A DNA stretch of 5,813 nt from Parcubacteria group bacterium (GTDB lineage Bacteria > Patescibacteriota > Minisyncoccia > SW-4-49-11). Under the pieces are notes generated by a model. It was not told the DNA's origin. It worked only from the letters and a program-made list of their open reading frames with translations, and ran no database searches. The stretch is from positions 1-5,813 of the forward strand of contig PXDG01000062.1 of the NCBI GenBank assembly GCA_003565105.1. Direction: 5' to 3'. Shown here piece after piece: positions 1 through 5,637 of this stretch (position 1 is its first letter; every line of letters begins with the position of its first letter). The position numbers and the translations under genes were made by a program.

Positions 1-3000
1 GGTAGTCAGCCAATTGATCCTTGTGGAAGTTATAATTGGGGTAACGCTATGGACTTTTCAGTCAGTATTGGAGAACCCTGGCTGGTTGTTGAGCCTTCAT
101 CGGGAGTCATCCCACCGGGAGCATCATTTGAGGTCGGGTTAACATTCAATTCTGAAGCACTCGAAACCGGTGAATACCTGGCTAACCTGAAGTTTACAAC
201 CAACAATCCGTTTTTTGAACAACCTCAACTGACAATTCCTGTCCACTTCACCATGTGCAATGTGTTAACCGAATTCCCATGGGTAGAGACATTCGACGAT
301 GACTCAGAAACCAGGGCTTGCTGGACACAGATTCAGGAGGTTGGCGATGCCCTCTGGACATTCCAGGCAGGGTCATCCGGTGGTTTAATTCGTAATGCTT
401 ATGTTGGGGAATTAAATGCCCGATTTGTTTCACAGTCCGGAGATAATTCGCCTGTTACAAAGTTGGTAAGCCCAATGTTTGATCTTACACCCTTGCGCGA
501 CCCAACCGTGTCATTCCACTATGCGCAGCAAATGTGGGGCGCCGATCAAAATGAAACAAAGGTGTATTATCGTACCAGCGATGAAAGCGAATGGGTTGAA
601 ATTGCCCACTTTGATGCCAATGTTCAATCCTGGACACAGATGGTGCTTGACTTGCCCGAACCCTCAGCAACCTACAGGATAGCCTTTGAAGGGATCAACA
701 ACTGGGGTCATGCCAACGTAATAGATAATGTGATCGTTGATGGCGACTACATTTATACCCTTGACCTTATCGCAGATCCTGAAGCAGGAGGTACTGTTAC
801 AGGGGCAGGAGAATACATTGAAGGTGAAGAAGCAAGCATTGCCGCCATTCCCGAAATTGGCTGGGAGTTCGTCAAATGGGAATATGAAGATGGTACAGAA
901 ATAATTGGAGCCGAAGCCGAACATACATTCATCATGCCGGCCGAAGATGTACTGTTGATTGCTTACTTCCAATTGGCAGACTACTACCTTACACTTATTG
1001 CCAACCCGGAAGAAGGTGGTACTGTAGAAGATGTGACCGACACAGCGCCATACAACTTTGGTGATGTAATTCAGATAAAAGCTGAATCCAACGAAGGCTG
1101 GGCGTTTACCGGCTGGACCGGCGATATTGCCTATGTCGATGACGCCGATGCCGCCGAAACAACTGTGACTATACCCGCAGATGATGTTGAGCTGACAGCG
1201 AACTTCGTGATGATCGACTACACCCTCACGCTGATTGCCAACCCGGAAGAAGGTGGTGAAGTGCTCGGTGGCGGCGTCTATAACTTCGGCGATTTGGTTG
1301 AAATTGATGCTGTTGCCAACGAAGGCTGGGCGTTTGTCGGCTGGACAGGTGATGTTGAATACCTGAACGACAAGAGCTATACATTGACCATGCCTGCCGG
1401 CAACGTAACCCTAACTGCCAACTTCGAGCAGATTGCATTTACAACCTTACCCTTCACTGAAAGCTTCGATGAAAACCTCGGCGATTTGTATGTATATACG
1501 GTAACCGGCAGTAATCCATGGTTTTGGTGGGAGAATAACCAAACTGCCACAGCTAACGGATGGGGCGGCGAAGATGTTGAAGAACACTGGCTGGTACTTC
1601 CGGGCATCAACTTCGATGATTACATCAAAGAAGCGATGACTTTCAGCACCGTAAGCACATTTGGATCTCTAAATGAAGACAACTACCTGAAACTTTTCTA
1701 TTCGCCTGATTATGCTGGTGTTGGCGATCCATATCTCGCAACCTGGACAGAGCTGGAGTTCAATAAACCCGGCGATGCCATGGTTGACTTGTCAGAAATT
1801 ACCGGCGATGCTGTATTCCTGGCATTCAAGTATTATTCCACCGATAACCCGTCACGTTGGCAGATTGACGACATTCACATCTTTGAAGACACTGAACCAG
1901 TGCTCATCGTTGATCCGCTATTATTGGATGGCTTTGCCTATGTGGAAGGCTACGGACCCTCTGCTGCGCAACTATTTACCGTGAGCGGCTACAACTTAGC
2001 TCCGGAAGATGATAACCTCACCGTAACTGCTACCGCTAGTTTCGAATTATCGCTCGACGGTGAAACCTTCAGTGCCTTGCTTGAAATTCCTTATGCCGGT
2101 GAAGAACTTGATGAGACACCGGTTTATGTGAGACTTGTTGAAGGACTTACCCTTGGTGTATATGACGAAGAAGCTGAGATTAGCGGCGGTGGTCACAATC
2201 CTGTAGCCGTAAGCCTGATGGGAGAAGTGCTGGCTGCTCCTCCAGGTATCCCCTATGCACAAAACTTTAGCGAGTTTGTGTTTGATGGTGGAACTGTTAT
2301 TAACAGCTTTGGTGATATTGATGAATGGAGCGTTGCATCTACAGGATCACATAGTCTAAGATTGACTTATCATGGCGATTGGGGTGTAGCTAACACAACA
2401 GGATTCCGCGGTAATAGTGATGTAATGGGTTATCAGCATAGTGGAACATCAGGTATTCTTACAGCACAACTTACACTGTTTAACAATACAAGCGAAACAA
2501 TTGAAGAGCTTTATGTCTCCTACATGGGTATGGTAGAACGAGTAACAGAAGGACGTTCGCCTGAATGGACAGTAGCAGTTAATGGCGTTGAAGTGGTAGA
2601 ACTGTTTTACTCAACGGTTGGCGGTATGAATGCACCTGTCGCAACCCAGATCACTGGACTGAACATTCCGGCATACAGCCTGATCACCATCGAGTGGTCA
2701 TCCAATAGGGGAGGGGGCACAGGAGGAAGCAAGCAAATCGGTATTGCCGATGTGTTTGTCGGTCTGGAAGAACCGCCACCGCCTGCCGTAGCCGACCCGG
2801 TCTTCGACCTGCCTGCCGGCAACTACTTTGAAGATCAAACCGTATTCATTGACAACTACGATGAATATGAAGAAACCGTTAGCGTGTTCTATACCCTCGA
2901 CGGCGAAGATCCGGATGCCGGAAGCTTACTCTACGATCACGAAGAAGGCATTCTGCTCGCTGATGGAGACGGCCCGATTACGCTGAAGGCCATTGCGATT

Positions 3001-4296
3001 GATACCGGCAAGACCGTAGCGAGTGAGATTACCACAGCGATTTACAACTTCCCGCTCAACGTGGCAAGCATTGCCGAACTCAGAGATAACGCTGTCCTTG
3101 GCAATCTTGGTAATGGCCCGTTCTTCAGGATCACCAGCGAAGTATTCATGACCTACCAGAACGATTCCCGTAACCAGAAATACTTCCAGGATGGGGATGC
3201 AGCTGCAGGTTTGAAGATCGATGACTTCCCGGGCAACCTGACAACGGTATTAGAAGTCGGCGACGGTGTTGAAAACCTGGTAGGTGCGCTCGGACAGTTC
3301 AACATGATGCTGCAATTCCTACCTGTTGAAGGTCAATCACCAGAAGAAGCCAGCTCAACTGGTATTGAGATTGAACCGTTGCCTGTCACACTCGCTGAGC
3401 TGATTGATAGCGACAACTTCTTCACCATCGGCACGTTCGAGTTTTCTGTTTACCAGGCACTGCTGATCAAGGTGAACGAACTTCAGTTTGAGCAGGACGG
3501 TATTTTTGACAGTGGTGCGAACTTCGGTGTATTGCCGATCTCTGATCCGACAGCATCCCTCGAGGACATTGAGGCCGCTGACAAAGGTGCCTTGTTCCGT
3601 GTTGAATATGCCGATTTGGAGTATAACCTTGAACCGATACCACAGGATCCTTTGAATTTGACCGCTATTGTTGACCAACGGTTTAACGATACTCGGATAT
3701 TTGCCCGCAGCTGGGATGACTTTGAGGAGATCGAAGAAGTTCCGGATCCCGATGAAGACCTCGTAATTGGCGATGAAGATGATGTTACTGTTGGCGATGG
3801 AGACATCGAGTGTTTCTTTGCGCTGGTAAGCATCACCGTCGCCGGTGCAGGCTTCGACTTTGTCGTTGAATCCGGTGGTGAGGTTGAACTGGCTGCCGGT
3901 CAAAGCATCCACATGCTGCCCGGCACCAGGGTGGAAAAAGGTGGATACCTGCTCGCCCACATCACAGAGGAAGATCCCTGCGGTATTCCAATTGCTAAGG
4001 AAGAGGATGTGATCACTGGCATCGACCCAATGGAGGAGACCCGTTTCGGACCATTCTTCAAGGTGTACCCGAATCCAACTACAGGCGAGTTTACCGTAGA
4101 ACTTCTTGGTGAAGCGCCATCAGATCAAACTGTCAGGATAGAGGTTTACAACCTGATGGGTACGATGGTTTCCCGCGAGGAGCTTCGCGCCGAAAGCCAG
4201 TACCGGATGAGCCTGCTCGGACAACAGCCCGGCATGTACATCATTCGTGTATTCGTTGATGGCCAGATGGGTGTCGAACGTCTGATTAAGCGTTAA
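1..4296 (+). CDS. Large multi-domain T9SS-secreted surface protein, 5'-truncated
   Basis: The frame is open from base 1 (1431 codons, stop TAA at 4294-4296); the ATG at 49 is internal, so the true start and signal peptide lie outside the window. Numbering from window codon 1, I read: an Ig-like ASH/HYDIN-type segment (1-87, with PWLVVEPSSGVIPPG); a choice-of-anchor J-like module (88-248); three InlB-type repeats (251-477); a second choice-of-anchor J/cleaved-adhesin module (478-632, ending WQIDDIHIFE); an Ig-like module (634-744); an unassigned beta-rich module (745-924); a chitobiase C-terminal-like module after a PPPP linker (925-1017); an unassigned, possibly OB-fold-like region (1018-1244); an acidic linker (1245-1269); a 3-coathanger-stack-like module with Cys1271 and Cys1327; and a T9SS type A sorting domain (1352-1431, YPNP at 1356-1359). 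Known biology: such tails direct export across the outer membrane and surface attachment. No catalytic domain is visible; adhesin or binding tail of an enzyme are both possible. The substrate is unknown. Confidence 0.93.
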   Translation, partial: GSQPIDPCGSYNWGNAMDFSVSIGEPWLVVEPSSGVIPPGASFEVGLTFNSEALETGEYLANLKFTTNNPFFEQPQLTIPVHFTMCNVLTEFPWVETFDDDSETRACWTQIQEVGDALWTFQAGSSGGLIRNAYVGELNARFVSQSGDNSPVTKLVSPMFDLTPLRDPTVSFHYAQQMWGADQNETKVYYRTSDESEWVEIAHFDANVQSWTQMVLDLPEPSATYRIAFEGINNWGHANVIDNVIVDGDYIYTLDLIADPEAGGTVTGAGEYIEGEEASIAAIPEIGWEFVKWEYEDGTEIIGAEAEHTFIMPAEDVLLIAYFQLADYYLTLIANPEEGGTVEDVTDTAPYNFGDVIQIKAESNEGWAFTGWTGDIAYVDDADAAETTVTIPADDVELTANFVMIDYTLTLIANPEEGGEVLGGGVYNFGDLVEIDAVANEGWAFVGWTGDVEYLNDKSYTLTMPAGNVTLTANFEQIAFTTLPFTESFDENLGDLYVYTVTGSNPWFWWENNQTATANGWGGEDVEEHWLVLPGINFDDYIKEAMTFSTVSTFGSLNEDNYLKLFYSPDYAGVGDPYLATWTELEFNKPGDAMVDLSEITGDAVFLAFKYYSTDNPSRWQIDDIHIFEDTEPVLIVDPLLLDGFAYVEGYGPSAAQLFTVSGYNLAPEDDNLTVTATASFELSLDGETFSALLEIPYAGEELDETPVYVRLVEGLTLGVYDEEAEISGGGHNPVAVSLMGEVLAAPPGIPYAQNFSEFVFDGGTVINSFGDIDEWSVASTGSHSLRLTYHGDWGVANTTGFRGNSDVMGYQHSGTSGILTAQLTLFNNTSETIEELYVSYMGMVERVTEGRSPEWTVAVNGVEVVELFYSTVGGMNAPVATQITGLNIPAYSLITIEWSSNRGGGTGGSKQIGIADVFVGLEEPPPPAVADPVFDLPAGNYFEDQTVFIDNYDEYEETVSVFYTLDGEDPDAGSLLYDHEEGILLADGDGPITLKAIAIDTGKTVASEITTAIYNFPLNVASIAELRDNAVLGNLGNGPFFRITSEVFMTYQNDSRNQKYFQDGDAAAGLKIDDFPGNLTTVLEVGDGVENLVGALGQFNMMLQFLPVEGQSPEEASSTGIEIEPLPVTLAELIDSDNFFTIGTFEFSVYQALLIKVNELQFEQDGIFDSGANFGVLPISDPTASLEDIEAADKGALFRVEYADLEYNLEPIPQDPLNLTAIVDQRFNDTRIFARSWDDFEEIEEVPDPDEDLVIGDEDDVTVGDGDIECFFALVSITVAGAGFDFVVESGGEVELAAGQSIHMLPGTRVEKGGYLLAHITEEDPCGIPIAKEEDVITGIDPMEETRFGPFFKVYPNPTTGEFTVELLGEAPSDQTVRIEVYNLMGTMVSREELRAESQYRMSLLGQQPGMYIIRVFVDGQMGVERLIKR
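751..1431 (+). repeat. Three tandem InlB B-type (Listeria-Bacteroides) protein repeats
   Basis: Within the large surface protein, three consecutive units of about 75 residues (751-975, 976-1212, 1213-1431) each follow the pattern Y-x-L-x-L-I-A-x-P-E-x-G-G, then G-W-x-F-x-x-W, then a closing MPA/IPA-x-x-V-x-L-x-A-x-F strand. This is the divergent InlB B-repeat pattern, a beta-grasp-like spacer common in secreted Gram-positive and Bacteroidota proteins. Units 2 and 3 also share DNA: 24 identical bases at 997-1020 and 1234-1257, and 20 identical bases at 1088-1107 and 1316-1335. Unit 1 is more diverged. This suggests units 2 and 3 arose by a more recent duplication or have been homogenised by gene conversion. 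Confidence 0.85.
4054..4293 (+). other. T9SS type A C-terminal sorting domain (part of the large surface protein)
   Basis: The last 80 residues begin FFKVYPNPTTGEFTVEL, pass through IEVYNLMGTMV and GMYIIRVFVDG, and end in RLIKR. These are the hallmark blocks of the Por secretion system (type IX) sorting domain: the YPNP start, a central V-Y-N-x-x-G strand, the G-x-Y-x-I-R-V strand and a basic end. In characterised members the domain is recognised by the T9SS translocon and removed when the cargo is anchored to the surface or released. The immediately preceding module (3808-3981) matches the 3-coathanger-stack pattern often seen before this tail, with a cysteine at each end that could form a disulfide. 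Confidence 0.93.
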
Positions 4297-4340
4297 GCAC
4301 CCTGCAGACAAACGCTGTTTCAACGGCAGCGTATACATAG

Positions 4341-4374
4341 CAACGGCCTCCGCATTAACCTGCGGGGGCCGTTG
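4341..4374 (+). terminator. Strong hairpin after the surface-protein gene, likely terminator
   Basis: Bases 4341-4354 pair with 4361-4374 in a 14-bp stem with a single G-U wobble and a 6-base loop (TTAACC). It starts 45 bases after the TAA stop of the large gene, where a terminator is expected. No run of T follows on either strand, so this is not a textbook intrinsic terminator; it may act as an mRNA 3'-end stabiliser or a non-canonical terminator. A weaker 6-bp hairpin (ACGCTG at 4312-4317 with CAGCGT at 4327-4332) lies between the stop and this stem. Confidence 0.6.
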
Positions 4375-4376
4375 TG

Positions 4377-4478
4377 CAAATGTGCAGATGTGTAGATGTG
4401 CAAATGTGAAGATGTGCAGATGTGTAGATGTGCAAATGTGCAGATGTGCAAATGTGCAGATGTGAAGATGTGAAGATG
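4377..4478 (+). repeat. Tandem array of an 8-bp unit, consensus HARATGTG
   Basis: Twelve full 8-base units (4377-4472) plus a partial 13th (to 4478) run without interruption. Only four variants occur: CAAATGTG (a), CAGATGTG (b), TAGATGTG (c) and AAGATGTG (d), in the order a b c a d b c a b a b d d. All variation is at positions 1 and 3 of the unit; ATGTG is invariant in the full units. The array starts 2 bases after the hairpin stem and lies outside any gene. The 8-base period is not a multiple of three, which argues against protein coding. It is a micro/minisatellite that could change length by slippage; no function can be assigned. Confidence 0.95.
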
Positions 4479-4564
4479 ATTTTTGATTCTCGATGATCGA
4501 TTATAAAAGCTCGAAGCTCAAAGGAAGTGATGATTGGATTATTAACATAAAAATCGCCAACAGG

Positions 4565-4584
4565 AAAACCCCAAAGGGTGATAT
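4565..4584 (+). repeat. Short REP-like palindromic element, copy 1 (degenerate)
   Basis: AAAACCCCAAAGGGTGATAT matches the copy at 5569-5589 at 20 of 21 aligned positions, counting one missing base, in the same orientation. The CCCC/GGG arms can form a tiny hairpin. The stretch upstream of both copies also shares a GGATT...AACA pattern. Elements of this CCCC-GAA-GGGGTGA type occur, to my recollection, in many copies in Bacteroidota genomes and resemble REP sequences; that is memory, not a search. Here the stem is damaged (three G instead of four, A in the loop), suggesting an older copy. Confidence 0.55.
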
Positions 4585-4648
4585 AGAAAACTTAGTATTG
4601 CCGTTTATCAAAAATAAATTACCGATAGCCTTTAAATTCGTCCAAAGC

Positions 4649-4680
4649 CTTGGTGTTCTCTTTAAGCAGCTTTATTTTTG
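4649..4680 (+). promoter_or_regulatory. Predicted Bacteroidota-type promoter for the PD-(D/E)XK-like gene
   Basis: TATTTTTG at 4673-4680 fits the Bacteroidota -7 consensus TAnnTTTG exactly. CTTG at 4649-4652 is a 3-of-4 match to the -33 TTTG element, with a 20-base spacer. Transcription would begin at about 4685-4690, giving a leader of only about 15-20 bases before the ATG at 4706. There is no Shine-Dalgarno sequence; the bases before the ATG are A-rich, as is usual in this phylum. The promoter supports the start at 4706 over the one at 4493. It is predicted from sequence alone. Confidence 0.45.
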
Positions 4681-4705
4681 TACTGAAATAAAAACAAAAC
4701 CTGCA

Positions 4706-5428
4706 ATGTCATCCGACAAAGACAAAAATAAAAAAAAAGGTAAAGACAGTCTCAGGAAAGACCCTGAACCCGGCAATGTCAGCGAACCCGGCGGCGTTTA
4801 CCAGCCGCAAGGCTCGCCGACCTTCGAAAAGGTATGGCTGATGTTCCAGGAAACGGGACGACTGATGAAGGAACAATCCCGTGAAACGGAACGACTGATG
4901 AAGGAACAATCCCTTGAAACGGAACGACTGATAAAGGAACAATCCCTTGAAGCTGATAAACGTTTCCGGAAAACCGAACGTATCGTTCGAGATGTTTCCA
5001 AAAATATCGGTGGATTGAACAACACCGTTGGCGAGGTTGCCGAGGAGTACTTCCGTGGTGCATTCAGTAAGCTTGGTGAACTGTCGGGCGTTAAAGTGAA
5101 GTCCTTAGATAGTTTGCAACGAACCGTTGGGAAGGTCACCGGTCAGTTCGACATTGTTGTTTTTGGCGATACGGCAAACATCCTGGTGGAGGTAAAGCAC
5201 AAGCTACGGGAACAAGACGTGATCCGTTTTTTTGAAAGAACATTTCCCGCATTCAAGCGACTCTACCCTGAACACTGTAAGGTCAAACTCTTTGGGGCGG
5301 TGGCCGGTATGACCATCGACGATGACGCCCTGACCCAGGCCTTAGATCAGGGCCTGCTGGTTTTCGCCCAATCGGGCCAGAGAATCGTACAGCTTAACCC
5401 CGATGGCTTCCAACCGAAGGAGTTTTAA
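4706..5428 (+). CDS. Coiled-coil protein with C-terminal PD-(D/E)XK nuclease-like domain
   Basis: This 240-residue protein starts at ATG 4706, chosen because the upstream in-frame extension is AT-rich, carries a dispersed repeat and overlaps the likely promoter. It has a charged, lysine-rich disordered N-terminus (1-37), a short helix FEKVWLMFQET (40-50), and three near-identical 11-residue repeats (51-83) continuing as a diverged fourth unit to about 94, which should form a coiled coil. A compact domain follows (about 100-240). It contains EVAEEYF (110-116), Asp149 in GQFDIVV, and Glu162-Val-Lys164 in ILVEVKHKL, the E...D...ExK arrangement of PD-(D/E)XK nucleases. The FPAFKRLYPEH and LFGAVAG segments resemble the later part of DUF3782-like proteins, which join such coiled coils to this fold. 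Family knowledge suggests a metal-dependent nuclease, but no substrate is known and activity is not proven. No signal peptide or membrane segment is seen, so it is likely cytoplasmic and transcribed alone. Confidence 0.85.
   Translation: MSSDKDKNKKKGKDSLRKDPEPGNVSEPGGVYQPQGSPTFEKVWLMFQETGRLMKEQSRETERLMKEQSLETERLIKEQSLEADKRFRKTERIVRDVSKNIGGLNNTVGEVAEEYFRGAFSKLGELSGVKVKSLDSLQRTVGKVTGQFDIVVFGDTANILVEVKHKLREQDVIRFFERTFPAFKRLYPEHCKVKLFGAVAGMTIDDDALTQALDQGLLVFAQSGQRIVQLNPDGFQPKEF
4856..4954 (+). repeat. Three 33-bp tandem repeats encoding an 11-residue coiled-coil unit
   Basis: Units 4856-4888, 4889-4921 and 4922-4954 encode GRLMKEQSRET, ERLMKEQSLET and ERLIKEQSLEA. They differ by only a few bases each, and GGAACAATCCC is identical in all three. 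The 11-residue spacing is a hendecad, a known coiled-coil period. The near-identity at the DNA level, not only in protein, points to recent duplication. A fourth, diverged unit (DKRFRKTERIV) follows directly. Confidence 0.9.
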
Positions 5429-5437
5429 GCGTTTGGC

Positions 5438-5535
5438 GTTTATCCGCGATCATCTGTTGCATCCGCTTTATACGTGTGCCATAAAATCAAATAGCACGCA
5501 GATGAAACGGATGCAACGGGTTAACACGGATAAAC
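5438..5535. repeat. 98-bp imperfect inverted repeat (long hairpin)
   Basis: The left arm 5438-5482 and right arm 5491-5535 are each 45 bases, match at 34 of 45 positions when one is reverse-complemented, and are separated by an 8-base loop (AAAATCAA). Perfect blocks are GTTTATCCG at the outer end and GTTGCATCCG in the middle. It begins 9 bases after the stop of the PD-(D/E)XK-like gene, so it may end that transcript and block read-through from the opposite-strand transposase. No T-run follows. It could also be a small non-autonomous mobile repeat; no target duplication was recognised. Confidence 0.75.
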
Positions 5536-5568
5536 AATTAACGATTATGGATTAACAGCTAAACGCTG

Positions 5569-5589
5569 AAAACCCCGAAGGGGTGATAT
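5569..5589 (+). repeat. Short REP-like palindromic element, copy 2 (intact)
   Basis: AAAACCCCGAAGGGGTGATAT contains a perfect CCCC-GAA-GGGG hairpin and is the better-preserved partner of the copy at 4565-4584, 1004 bases away in the same orientation. The conserved block may extend a few bases further (GATTTTAGAA to about 5599). The likely end of the insertion sequence follows within about 20 bases. The pair brackets the PD-(D/E)XK-like gene. Confidence 0.6.
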
Positions 5590-5606
5590 GATTTTAGAAT
5601 GCAGAT

Positions 5607-5637
5607 ACTGTCCACTTAAATTAACCTGAGGGACAGT
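5607..5637. terminator. Hairpin over the transposase stop codon
   Basis: ACTGTCC (5607-5613) pairs perfectly with GGACAGT (5631-5637) across a 17-base loop that holds the transposase stop codon. It may limit transcription at the insertion-sequence edge or form part of the end recognised by transposase. No T-run follows on the transposase strand. Confidence 0.35.

Larger units (their letters stand above)
4479..4705. other. AT-rich intergenic stretch before the PD-(D/E)XK-like gene
   Basis: The + frame of the downstream gene stays open through this stretch from an ATG at 4493, which would add 71 residues. I do not accept that extension: the stretch is much more AT-rich than the gene, its translation is lysine-rich and shows no domain, it contains a dispersed repeat (4565-4584), and a good promoter candidate lies inside it (4649-4680). 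I see no RNA gene or convincing gene on either strand here. Confidence 0.6.

Noticed and set aside
49..51. ATG at 49 as the start of the surface protein
   Set aside because: The frame is open to base 1 and the Ig-like module already begins before this codon; no signal peptide follows it.
3355..3960. 201-codon open frame on the minus strand
   Set aside because: It lies fully opposite the well-supported surface-protein gene, whose translation shows recognisable modules; the minus translation shows none.
4377..4478. CRISPR array
   Set aside because: Units are 8 bases and contiguous, with no spacers and no cas genes.
4493..4705. In-frame N-terminal extension of the nuclease-like gene from an ATG at 4493 (311 residues in total)
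   Set aside because: The extension is AT-rich and lysine-rich, shows no domain, translates a dispersed repeat, and overlaps a good promoter candidate close to the ATG at 4706.
4619..4708. Minus-strand reading ending STKIKLLKENTKALDEFKGYR and a stop at 4619-4621, which looks protein-like
   Set aside because: Only about 29 codons are open, bounded upstream by a stop, with no start codon and no recognised family. At most it is a gene remnant.
4798..5139. 113-codon minus-strand frame with repeated SRDCSFISRSV units
   Set aside because: The repeats are only the antisense reading of the 33-bp coiled-coil repeats; no start or domain supports expression.
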